NCBI RefSeq assembly: GCF_022647665.1
Contig: NZ_CP071872.1
Coordinates: forward strand, 1,364,001 to 1,428,000
Direction of reading: 5' to 3'
DNA from: Streptomyces formicae
GTDB lineage: Bacteria; Actinomycetota; Actinomycetes; Streptomycetales; Streptomycetaceae
Length of the DNA: 64,000 nucleotides
Shown: positions 8,428-14,766 of the stretch, piece after piece
How positions within the stretch are numbered: position 1 is the first letter of the stretch
Layout of the letters: each line of letters starts with the position of its first letter
Translations under genes and position numbers: made by a program
The notes under the pieces: model-generated
Database searches by the model: none
What the model saw: only the letters and a program-made list of their open reading frames with translations
What the model was told of the DNA's origin: nothing

Positions 8428-10131
8428 GTGAGCGACAAGCCCAGGGCGCTTGGCGTGGTCCGTCTGTCTGTAGGCAACGAGAACCAGACCGGCGAGGAAA
8501 CGCAGCGGACCCGCATCAGCAAGCGGGCCGACGCGGAGGAAATGGAGCTGGTCGACTTTGCGGTCGACATCGACGTATCGGCGTCCATCTCGCCGTGGGT
8601 GCGCCCGTCCCTGGGGGACTGGCTCAACAACAAGAAGGATCAGTTCGACCACATCATCATCCTGAAGATCGACCGCATCGCGCGGTCGGTCCGCCACCTC
8701 TCGGACATCATCGAGTGGTGCGAGGCGAACGGTAAGGGCCTCATCTCCTGCGAGGAGGGATTCGACCTCTCGAAGCCGTGGGGCAAGACGATCGCCAAGA
8801 TCCTGGCCGTGGTCGCAGAGGCCGAGTTGGACGCCATCAAGGCCCGCAACAAGGCTTCCCGGGAGACCATGCGGAAGGCCGGTCGTTGGCCGGGTGGCCT
8901 TGTTCCGTTCGGACGCAGAGCGGTGAAGGGCGACGCAGGCTTCACCCTCGAACTCGACCCCGAGTACGGCCCGACGCTGATCGAGATGATCCGGCGCTTC
9001 ATCGAGAAGCCGAGCTTCTCGGCCGTCGCCGACTGGCTGAACGAGCAAGGCGTGCCCACGGCTCAGGACATCGCTCGCATCCGTGCGGCGGCAGGCGAGA
9101 GCACAACTCGGCTGGCGGACCCGAAGCCTCGGGGAGCCAGGTGGACACCGACCACAGTGCAAGCCGTACTGGTCAGCCGCTCTCTGCTCGGGGAATACGT
9201 GCGCGCCAATGGCGCCGTTGTCCGCAACGACGACGGCACACCCGTCATGCGGTCTGAGCCGGTGCTGAACGAGGAGGAGTGGGCGAAGCTGTCGGAAGCT
9301 GTCGCCTCGGTCAAGTACAAGAAGCAGAAGGGCTCTACGTCGCCGACGGTGGGTGTGACGTTCTGCATGCTGTGCGACAGCTCTCTGTACTTCGTGAAGG
9401 GCGACCCGGCCAAGGGCAAGCGGGAGCGGTACCGCTGTCACGGCAACAAGAGCAAGGGCATCCAGGCATGCCCGAAGCAGAGGTTCTGGGCAGAGGACTT
9501 GTACCCCTGGCTGGAGTCGGCCTTGTTGGGCGAGATCGGCCACCTGGAACGGATGGAGTCGAAAACGACCATCGACGACAGACGTGCGGCGAAGCTCGCC
9601 GTGATCGACGGCAGGATGAACCAGCTTCTGAAGGAACTTCAGCAGGGCGAGATCAGCGCCGTCGCGTACGGCTCGCAAGTTGCCAGCCTTGCCCAGGACC
9701 GGGAGAAGGTCACCAGTCAGGAGGGGCCGAAGCCGGTGACCGTATGGACGGGTACGGGCGAGGGCTACGCGGAGTGGTGGGAGCGTTCGAGCGTCGACGA
9801 ACGGCGCGAGTGGCTGAAGAAGCACAAGGTCAAGGCGTACTTCGGACATGACGTCCTGGCCATCGATCCCGGCGACCTGATCGAGAACATCAAGCAGCAG
9901 GGCATCACGTACTGGGATGTGCCCTCCAAGTCTTCTCAGGTGCTCTCACCGATCACGCCGATCTCCTTGCACGGAAAGCCGTACGAGAAGCCGAAGCCGC
10001 TCACGGGTGTGGAGTGGGAGATCGTCAGCCGCTGGGAGGACTTCGAAGCGGAGCGGACAGCACAGCGGGCGAAGGGCCAGGAGGAAACCCAGGGAACAGG
10101 GGAAGCCGCGGTGGTTCCGGCGTCCGCCTGA
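8428..10131 (+). CDS. large serine recombinase (integrase)
   Basis: A 567-aa large serine recombinase. The N-terminal resolvase catalytic domain (about 1-150) has the nucleophile in VVRLSVG (Ser14) and the conserved KIDRIARS segment. The recombinase domain follows (about 170-290), then a zinc ribbon (CMLC about 313, second Cys pair about 337-350) and a coiled-coil-like C-terminal region. It catalyses site-specific attP x attB recombination; reversal needs a directionality factor that I cannot identify here. The GTG at 8428 is preferred over the ATG 21 bp upstream because GGGGAGGGG sits 5 bases before it. The gene lies right beside attL and points into the element. Confidence 0.93.
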   Translation: MSDKPRALGVVRLSVGNENQTGEETQRTRISKRADAEEMELVDFAVDIDVSASISPWVRPSLGDWLNNKKDQFDHIIILKIDRIARSVRHLSDIIEWCEANGKGLISCEEGFDLSKPWGKTIAKILAVVAEAELDAIKARNKASRETMRKAGRWPGGLVPFGRRAVKGDAGFTLELDPEYGPTLIEMIRRFIEKPSFSAVADWLNEQGVPTAQDIARIRAAAGESTTRLADPKPRGARWTPTTVQAVLVSRSLLGEYVRANGAVVRNDDGTPVMRSEPVLNEEEWAKLSEAVASVKYKKQKGSTSPTVGVTFCMLCDSSLYFVKGDPAKGKRERYRCHGNKSKGIQACPKQRFWAEDLYPWLESALLGEIGHLERMESKTTIDDRRAAKLAVIDGRMNQLLKELQQGEISAVAYGSQVASLAQDREKVTSQEGPKPVTVWTGTGEGYAEWWERSSVDERREWLKKHKVKAYFGHDVLAIDPGDLIENIKQQGITYWDVPSKSSQVLSPITPISLHGKPYEKPKPLTGVEWEIVSRWEDFEAERTAQRAKGQEETQGTGEAAVVPASA

Positions 10132-10150
10132 TGCACGATGAGCAGGCGAG

Positions 10151-10174
10151 GAAGGCCCCGACTTGGGGGCCTTC
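10151..10174. terminator. bidirectional hairpin between integrase and HTH gene
   Basis: GAAGGCCCC and GGGGCCTTC form a perfect 9-bp stem with a 6-nt loop, 20 bp after the integrase stop. It lies between two convergent genes if the HTH reading frame continues to 10187, so it can serve both. No long T tract is present. Confidence 0.7.
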
Positions 10175-10367
10175 TGTCGTTCCGAGTCAGAAGGGCGGAG
10201 GCTCGTGTTCTGCCTTGCGGAGCCGATTGGCCGAGTTGTCGTAGTCGAAGTCGGCTGGCAGGGGAGCTGTGTATGACTCACCGAACCACTTCCGGCGGCG
10301 CTCCTCTTGCTTGACCGTAGCCAGGTCTACGAAGGGCAAGGTGGGGGCCGAAGGCCTCCCAAGGGAG

Positions 10368-10826
10368 TCAGCCCCTTCGTCTTCCTTCGTCTTCCTTCTG
10401 GGGGCCGCTTACGCGGCCCCCCTTCGCCGGCTGCTTGCGCTCTTCGTCTTCGCCCTGTCGGCCCCCTACGGGGGGCCGCTCTCCGCCTACCGGCTTGCTC
10501 TTCGCCGCTGGCTCCTCTCTCCTACCGCCGTCGCTCTTGAAGGTATGTAGGTTGTAAGGCTCCTCAGCCATACCCCCCTGCTTCGGCAAGGTGAGTCGGT
10601 AGATCACTGGACCATCCGGCACCTTGCCGGTCTTCGTGAGCCAGCCAGCCTTACGTAGCCTGCCCACGATCTTGTTGACCGTCTGCTCTGGAGCCTTCCC
10701 GCCGTAACCGAGTTCCCTGGCGATCGTCCCGTTCGACGGGCACACGTTCTCGCCTGTCTCGTAGTCCGCGTACAACGCCATGGCGACGCCGACCAACTTC
10801 TCTGCGTGCTTCATGTTCGAGCGCAC
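10368..10826 (-). CDS. winged-helix/HTH protein of the element, probably frameshifted
   Basis: A 152-aa protein. Residues about 1-75 form a helix-turn-helix/winged-helix domain (NGTIARELGYGGKAPEQTVN, then KIVGRLRKAGWLTKT) of the type found on actinobacterial plasmids and phages. The rest is a charged, Gly/Pro-rich tail. It starts at GTG 10826, or ATG 10814. Near the 3' end is a perfect tandem 10-bp repeat (GAAGGAAGAC twice, 10374-10393). Removing one copy would shift translation into the +1 frame. That frame stays open to a TGA at 10187-10189, adding about 63 residues with an ordinary-looking end (ERRRKWFGESYTAPLPADF...). The short product therefore looks like the outcome of a 10-bp duplication. 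Function is probably regulatory or replication-related; not proven. Confidence 0.65.
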   Translation of the reverse strand: MRSNMKHAEKLVGVAMALYADYETGENVCPSNGTIARELGYGGKAPEQTVNKIVGRLRKAGWLTKTGKVPDGPVIYRLTLPKQGGMAEEPYNLHTFKSDGGRREEPAAKSKPVGGERPPVGGRQGEDEERKQPAKGGRVSGPQKEDEGRRRG

Positions 10827-11160
10827 CAGCGCACGACGCCATACGTGTTCCTGTATCTCGGGCTTCCCTTCTCCGAAGACTCAACAAGGACTCCAAAATC
10901 TACAGGTCTCCAGAGACAAAAGCGCAGGTCATCGCATGTGAGGCGCCTCTCAGGCGGACCCCAGAACCGTGGCAGGATTTGGGCCGCCAAGACACGGCGG
11001 TCGAGCAAGGTCCCTTCAAGGGGTCATGCCCCCACACCGTTGCCTCTCGCGTCGCCCCTGCCCCCTCCGCCGTCGACAGGCTGAGCCAGGGCGAGCGAGG
11101 CGGGCGAGAGCACAAGGGCAGGCAGGCATGCGCACGACCGTGGCGCAGCGTGACCAGTAA
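10827..11160. other. intergenic stretch within the element, no gene supported
   Basis: About 330 bp between the divergent HTH gene and the repeat array before the resolvase. Short open frames exist on both strands, but none has a credible ribosome site plus a recognisable product. I see no tRNA or strong terminator. Confidence 0.5.
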
Positions 11161-11297
11161 CGGGCGTCTCGAAAACCAAGGTTTGTGAGACGAGACGGCA
11201 GGTATCCCGAAAGGGGGCGCAGCGCTGTTCAAAACCCGTCTCGAAACTCCCGTCTCGGGCTTGACCTTTTGAGACGAGTTCTGAGACAGTCCGTGTC
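11161..11297 (+). promoter_or_regulatory. GAGAC/GTCTC repeat array and leaderless resolvase promoter
   Basis: Seven GTCTC/GAGAC pentamers lie in about 122 bp: GTCTC at 11166, 11238 and 11252; GAGAC at 11187, 11192, 11271 and 11283. The first pair forms an imperfect 13-bp inverted repeat (CGTCTCGAAAACC against GGTTTGTGAGACG). A promoter fits inside: TTGACC (11261-11266), 18 bp, GACAGT (11285-11290). The next start codon, GTG 11298, is 7 bp after the -10, so the transcript is probably leaderless. The array could be the resolvase's res site, its autorepression operator, or both. Confidence 0.5.
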
Positions 11298-11882
11298 GTG
11301 ACGACGAACACGATCACCGGTCAGCTCATCGGATACGCCCGCGTCTCCACCGATGACCAGGAAGCACAGCTCCAGCGCGACGCACTGACGGCCGCTGGCT
11401 GCGCCCGGATCTTCGAGGACAAGGCATCGGGCAAGAACACCAACCGGCCAGAGCTCACGGCCGCACTGGACTACGCCAGACCCGGCGACACCCTGTGCGT
11501 GTGGAAGCTGGACCGGTTCGCCCGTTCCCTCATCGACCTTGTGACCATGGTCGACACCCTTCGAGAGCGAGGCATCGGGTTCAAGGTGCTCACGGGTGCA
11601 CTGGCCAACATCGACCCTGGTACGGCCGATGGCCGTCTCATGCTTCAGGTGGTCGGGGCTATGGCGGAGTTTGAGCGCAGCCTCATCAAGGAGCGCACCC
11701 GCGCAGGACTCGACGCAGCCAAGGCGCAGGGGCGTACCGGCGGACGGCCGACTGTGGTCGATGAGGACGTGCTCACCGTAGCCCGTGCGAGGAAGGCCAA
11801 GGGCGAGAGCGTGAGCGCCATCGCCAAGGCTCTCGGGATCTCCCGAGCCACGCTCTACCGCCACCTTGGAGAGAGCGCCTGA
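11298..11882 (+). CDS. small serine recombinase (resolvase/invertase)
   Basis: A 194-aa resolvase/invertase. The catalytic domain has YARVSTDDQEAQLQ (Ser near residue 16), KLDRFARS and GRLMLQVVGAMAEFERSLI, and it ends in a Hin-type helix-turn-helix (VSAIAKALGISRATLYRHL, about 170-188). Family members resolve cointegrates or invert segments at short sites. It starts at GTG 11298 with no Shine-Dalgarno, consistent with a leaderless mRNA. A second serine recombinase beside the large integrase in a 6-kb element is unusual. It may resolve multimers of the excised circle, regulate the element, or act as an excision accessory. Confidence 0.92.
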   Translation: MTTNTITGQLIGYARVSTDDQEAQLQRDALTAAGCARIFEDKASGKNTNRPELTAALDYARPGDTLCVWKLDRFARSLIDLVTMVDTLRERGIGFKVLTGALANIDPGTADGRLMLQVVGAMAEFERSLIKERTRAGLDAAKAQGRTGGRPTVVDEDVLTVARARKAKGESVSAIAKALGISRATLYRHLGESA

Positions 11883-12109
11883 GACAGGCGCACAGCACCT
11901 TCCGGCAGGCCCTCGGCTCACGCCGGGGGCCGCTGTCTTACGTGGGTGTCTGACGCCGTCCGACAGGCGTAACGATGCCCGCCCCTGCCGACCACGGGGG
12001 GAGCCGACAGAGGCAGGCACAGGGGGTGCAGGTCGCTCGAACCGCTCCCCCTTCCGGCGCACCTCGGTCGTGATGCTCGCCGTCCCTCAGAGCGCCGGGG
12101 ACCTGTCGC
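11883..12109. other. gap between convergent element genes
   Basis: Between the resolvase and the 3' end of the minus-strand operon. It contains several GACAGGC-like repeats and GC-rich inverted segments (GCCCTCGGC, GCCGGGGGC) that may fold as terminators. No protein-coding frame is convincing. Confidence 0.4.
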
Positions 12110-12331
12110 TCACTCGTCCCGGACCACCATCGCGAACGACGTACAGACGCGCCGGAAGCCCTTGTGTCCGCTCCGGCCCGTGTGGCTCATGCACTCCACG
12201 TCTACCGCCGCGCCGTCCGTGGCAGGCGTGGCCGTCCACTCGCAGTGAAGGCACTCCGCTTCGAAGGTCACGTCAGTGTCCGGGTGCTGCGTGATCCGAT
12301 GCTTCACGTACCGCATGACGGAGCGCACCAT
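12110..12331 (-). CDS. small conserved protein of the element (DUF7848-like)
   Basis: A 73-aa protein with a CxxC pair (ECLHCEW) and a single later Cys on each side of a His-rich centre (ECMSHTGRSGHKGF). It resembles short Streptomyces accessory proteins grouped as DUF7848; the assignment is from memory of the pattern. The ATG at 12331 overlaps the stop of the upstream gene (TGATG), so translation is coupled. It is the last gene of the minus-strand operon. The Cys/His spacing suggests zinc binding, perhaps with nucleic acid or a partner protein. Role unknown. Confidence 0.65.
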   Translation of the reverse strand: MVRSVMRYVKHRITQHPDTDVTFEAECLHCEWTATPATDGAAVDVECMSHTGRSGHKGFRRVCTSFAMVVRDE

Positions 12332-12534
12332 CACTCGGCCCCGTGGTCTTCCCGCAGGTGCGTACGGAGTACGACGTTCGCATCTGACGCCTTCGAGTAG
12401 TCCCCAACCGATCGGGCGTTGGTTCGAGTCACCGCGATACCGAGGCACTCGCGGCAGCCTGCCACGGGGTCCGGCTCCCGGGCTGGAGCTGTCACGTGCA
12501 CTGGCTCCGCCATCGTCGTCTTCGGTGTGCTCAT
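12331..12534 (-). CDS. 67-aa hypothetical protein, element operon
   Basis: Reads MSTPKTTMAEPVHVT..., with one CxxC (GCRECLGI) in the middle and an acidic end (LREDHGAE). The ATG at 12534 has GGGGAGG 9 bp upstream; an in-frame ATG at 12573 would add 13 residues. Its stop overlaps the next gene's start. It may function with that gene as a pair of small zinc-finger-like proteins. I do not recognise a named family. Confidence 0.6.
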   Translation of the reverse strand: MSTPKTTMAEPVHVTAPAREPDPVAGCRECLGIAVTRTNARSVGDYSKASDANVVLRTHLREDHGAE

Positions 12535-12597
12535 CCTGTACGGCCTCCCCGCCTGGATCTCGCTGCGATCCATCCTTGGGGCTCCAGCGAAGCGGCC

Positions 12598-13440
12598 CTA
12601 CGTTCTTTCCTGTTGAGGCAAGAACTCGTCTCGGATGCTCTCGACCAGGGCGCGCATGTCATCGCCGAAGAGCGCCACGTCGGCGAACCGCTCGAAGGTG
12701 TCGACGTACGTCTGTATGTCCCTGGGGTCCCGTGTCGTGATCTCCGAGTGGAACGTCTCGACGATCACAAGCCGGTCATCGTGGACGCTGAAGCACGTCA
12801 TGGGGAAGTCCGGCATCCGACCAGCCAGGGGCACCACCCCAACGGTCACGTTGGGAAGGCGGGACAGGGACACGAGCCGATCAAGTTGTACCGCCATCAC
12901 GACTGGCTCACAGATCAGCCACCGTAGGACGTGCTCACAGATCACGAAGTAGAACGACCGGCCGTCTTCGTAGAGCGTCGCCTGCCGCTCCATCCTCGCT
13001 GCCACCGTCCGAGCCCTGGTCTCGTCCGGCAAAGCTGGGGGCAGGGAGAACACCGCCGTGGCGTACTCCGGTGTCTGGAGGAGTCCGGGGATGAGTTGCC
13101 CCTGAAACAGCCTGAGAGCAGCTGTGTTGGCCTCGATGGCCTCGATGGCCTTGATGGTGTTCTGGTGCTTCCACGGGCCCATACGGCGCAGCAGACGCCA
13201 CGCTGTGGCCTCGGTGACCTCGGCTCGGGCAGTTGTGAGGAACTGTTCCTTCACTGCGTCCGAGACGCCGAGCGCGGACAGGATCAGGTCGACGTCCTGA
13301 ACGGTGGGCAGGGTCCGGCCGTTCTCGATCTTCGAGAGCTTCCCTGCGGACATGGAAGCCCTGCGGGCCACCGCGTCACCGGTCAGTCCCGATGCTTCCC
13401 GCAGTGCCCGCAGGGCTCTCCCGATCGACTCCGTGGTCAG
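12598..13440 (-). CDS. HTH regulator with DUF5753 domain (WhiJ-like)
   Basis: An N-terminal Xre helix-turn-helix (ALRALREASGLTGDAVAR, then RASMSAGKLSKIENG) is followed by the DUF5753/Scr1 domain (LRLFQGQLIPGLLQTPEYA, and CFSVHDDRLVIVE near the end). These regulators typically work with small partner proteins encoded next door, as in the WhiJ system. The first HTH helix is only in frame if translation starts upstream of GTG 13371. The only good candidate is CTG 13440, which overlaps the previous gene's stop (CTGA) and has GGGAG 8 bp before it. A start at 13371 would cut the HTH in half. The regulator probably acts on the operon's own promoter near 14187-14216. Confidence 0.82.
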   Translation of the reverse strand: MTTESIGRALRALREASGLTGDAVARRASMSAGKLSKIENGRTLPTVQDVDLILSALGVSDAVKEQFLTTARAEVTEATAWRLLRRMGPWKHQNTIKAIEAIEANTAALRLFQGQLIPGLLQTPEYATAVFSLPPALPDETRARTVAARMERQATLYEDGRSFYFVICEHVLRWLICEPVVMAVQLDRLVSLSRLPNVTVGVVPLAGRMPDFPMTCFSVHDDRLVIVETFHSEITTRDPRDIQTYVDTFERFADVALFGDDMRALVESIRDEFLPQQERT

Positions 13441-13946
13441 TGATGCCGCTCCCAGTAGGCCGCGAACGGCACGGCGCGGGTGAGCGCCAAGTCGCGGTAT
13501 CCCTGGTACTCCGCGAGCTGTTCGGCAGACAGGAGTTCGCCGCCGATGAACTTGCCCTCGGGGGTGTAGTGCATGCGGTACACGTCGCGGTCGTCGAAGA
13601 GCCAGAAGTCGTGATCGGGCAGGCCGGTCACCTCCTGCCCGGCAAGGTCGATGATCCCGATGGACTCCCCTGCCTTGATGTTGCCGCGGTAAGCCGACAG
13701 CTCGTAACGCAGGTAGTCAGTCAAGGGAGAGCGCAGGACGTGAACGCGGGACACGCTCTTGCCCTTGTCGGTCATCGAGCGCACCCATGGGTTGTCGTCC
13801 CACTCCGGCCCCATGTCCTCGCCCGCGAGGAACCGTGCGATCTCGTCCTGCTCCTCTTCCACGTCGTACACGTCGAGCGTCTCCAGCCGGAACGCGGTCC
13901 GCTCGAAGGTCTCGAAGAGACGGCCGAACTCCTCACCGCTGAGCAC
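13437..13946 (-). CDS. DUF6879 family protein
   Basis: A 169-aa acidic protein typical of DUF6879, with FETFERTAFRLETLDVYDVE near the start, RVHVLRSPLTDYLRYEL in the centre, and a DFWLFDDRDVYRMHY strand. The GTG at 13946 is chosen because GAGGAG lies 7 bases before it; a TTG 15 bp upstream is the alternative. The start overlaps the preceding gene. DUF6879 genes almost always sit next to an Xre/DUF5753 regulator, as here, which points to a two-protein signalling or inhibitor pair. The biochemical role is unknown. Confidence 0.85.
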   Translation of the reverse strand: MLSGEEFGRLFETFERTAFRLETLDVYDVEEEQDEIARFLAGEDMGPEWDDNPWVRSMTDKGKSVSRVHVLRSPLTDYLRYELSAYRGNIKAGESIGIIDLAGQEVTGLPDHDFWLFDDRDVYRMHYTPEGKFIGGELLSAEQLAEYQGYRDLALTRAVPFAAYWERHH

Positions 13947-14148
13947 GGAAGAACTCCTCAAGTACGGCGGCCGGGACCATGACGGCAGTCTCCCCCTCGG
14001 GGAGATCGAGCTGGGCCAGCCGCTCAGGATCGGTGATCACGTAACCCTGCACCACGTAGTCCTTGCCGTCGTCCGTGCCCCACAGCGTGGGGCACGTGCC
14101 GTTCTTGCACTCCGGGTCTCCCGACAGCTTCCGCAGCGGTGTGCCCAC
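13933..14148 (-). CDS. 71-aa conserved protein, first gene of the element operon
   Basis: Starts at GTG 14148, with AGGGGGGAAG 2 bp upstream, and reads VGTPLRKLSGDPECKNGTCP... to EEFFRAQR. It has a Cys pair (CKNGTC) and a central strand set ending in YVVQGYVI. I recognise this text as recurring next to DUF6879 genes but know no function. Its end overlaps the DUF6879 start by 14 bp, so the two are translationally coupled. Confidence 0.7.
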   Translation of the reverse strand: MGTPLRKLSGDPECKNGTCPTLWGTDDGKDYVVQGYVITDPERLAQLDLPEGETAVMVPAAVLEEFFRAQR

Positions 14149-14186
14149 GGCTTCCCCCCTCAGGTCGACAGTCCTTGTCGCGTCCG

Positions 14187-14216
14187 ATGTTTCTGGCCCT
14201 CGGCCAGCACGGTCAA
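14187..14216 (-). promoter_or_regulatory. promoter with embedded dyad for the element operon
   Basis: On the minus strand TTGACC (14216-14211), 18 bp, then AAACAT (14192-14187). The spacer holds a perfect 6-bp inverted repeat, CTGGCC-CTC-GGCCAG (14193-14207), well placed for repressor binding. The start site would fall about 30 bp before GTG 14148. Autorepression by the DUF5753-type regulator is an inference. Confidence 0.5.
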
Positions 14217-14258
14217 GATCCCCGGCTTTCCAAAACGGGAAAGTCCCCGGAGCGCGCA

Positions 14259-14291
14259 AACCCCCGATCAGCTCCAGGCCGATCAGGGGTT
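14259..14291 (-). terminator. terminator after the hybrid mycoredoxin gene
   Basis: AACCCCTGATC and GATCGGGGGTT form an 11-bp stem with one mismatch and an 11-nt loop, 15 bp past the mycoredoxin stop on the minus strand. It lies inside the element, so the element brings both a replacement gene end and a terminator. This also insulates its own operon promoter. Confidence 0.65.
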
Positions 14292-14305
14292 GCATATCGC
14301 GGAGA

Positions 14306-14563
14306 TCAGACGCCGAGCGCCTGCTTCACCTGGGCAAGGCTCGGGTTCGTCATGACAACCTCGTCGCCACCGCCGGAGGGAACTACTCGAACAGTGGGAA
14401 CCGTCTGGTTGCCACCGTTGGCCTTCTCGACGAAGGCCGCGGACTGCGGGTCCTCCTCGATGTTGACCTCGACGTACGAGATGCCTTCCCGCTCGAGCTG
14501 GCTCTTCAGCCGCCGGCAGTAGCCGCACCAGGTCGTGCTGTACATCGTCAGAGATCCCTGCAT
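14306..14563 (-). CDS. mycoredoxin (glutaredoxin-like), hybrid host/element gene
   Basis: An 85-aa thioredoxin-fold oxidoreductase with WCGYC active site (Cys13/Cys16) and the cis-Pro motif TVPT. Mycoredoxins reduce mycothiol mixed disulfides in actinobacteria. Start ATG 14563 follows GGAGGAG. The first two thirds (to NGGNQ) are host. From about 14405 to the stop, the sequence (TVRVVPSGGGDEVVMTNPSL...) comes from the element and has visibly more A/T-ending codons (ACT, GTT, CGA, GTA, CTT). The displaced native end reads TILFADGSTLTNPSL... at 8279-8365. The catalytic motif and cis-Pro are intact, so activity is expected. It is probably SigR-controlled. Confidence 0.92.
   Translation of the reverse strand: MQGSLTMYSTTWCGYCRRLKSQLEREGISYVEVNIEEDPQSAAFVEKANGGNQTVPTVRVVPSGGGDEVVMTNPSLAQVKQALGV
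14375..14416. other. attR: right junction of the integrative element
   Basis: Holds the second copy of GTGGG-n-AC-n-GTCTG (14394-14407). Rejoining the element ends gives an attP with a GGGAA...TTCCC inverted repeat around CCGTCTGTAGAC, the dyad symmetry expected for a serine-integrase site. The junction falls between the CAG and ACN codons of the mycoredoxin gene. Confidence 0.75.
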
Positions 14564-14619
14564 CTTCTTCTCCGCTCCTCCGGTTCAGGGGGGTGCCCCA
14601 CAGGGGCGTCCGGAGAATG

Positions 14620-14646
14620 AACGTACGCGATCCCGTTCCCATTCCC
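14620..14646 (-). promoter_or_regulatory. SigR-type promoter of the mycoredoxin gene
   Basis: Minus strand reads GGGAAT (14646-14641), exactly 18 bp, then GTT (14622-14620), matching the GGAAT-N18-GTT consensus of Streptomyces SigR. It is about 57 bp before the start codon. Mycoredoxin genes are known members of thiol-stress regulons. Confidence 0.75.
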
Positions 14647-14766
14647 GTATTCCTGTACGGGACCGACGGGCTGCACGAGGCGGGCGCCACCTGCGTTTGT
14701 ACGACCGGTCCCCTCCCCCTGTGGACAACCGTCCCGGTGATCTCACGGAACTGGCAGCATGGCGGG

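Larger units (their letters stand above)
8363..14405. mobile_element. 6.0-kb integrative element inserted in the mycoredoxin gene
   Basis: The element runs from GTCTG at 8361 to GTCTG at 14403. It contains a large serine integrase, an HTH protein, a small serine resolvase and a five-gene minus-strand operon with a DUF5753-type regulator and DUF6879. I see no terminase, capsid, Tra/FtsK-like or replication gene, so it is a minimal integrative element or satellite that would need a helper or conjugative partner to transfer. Base composition is visibly less G/C-biased at third positions than the flanks. The last ~100 bp (14306-14402) replace the 3' end of the target gene. Confidence 0.82.

Noticed and set aside
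10398..10477. Additional terminators in the HTH gene tail
   Set aside because: The GC-rich inverted repeats (GGGGGCCGC, GGCCCCC) lie inside the coding region and encode repetitive Gly/Pro text; termination there is not supported.
10900..11232. Minus-strand gene between HTH and resolvase
   Set aside because: No ribosome site, no family resemblance, and it crosses the GAGAC repeat array.
8363..14405. Complete prophage or conjugative element
   Set aside because: No capsid, terminase, lysis, FtsK-like transfer or relaxase genes; only 6 kb.
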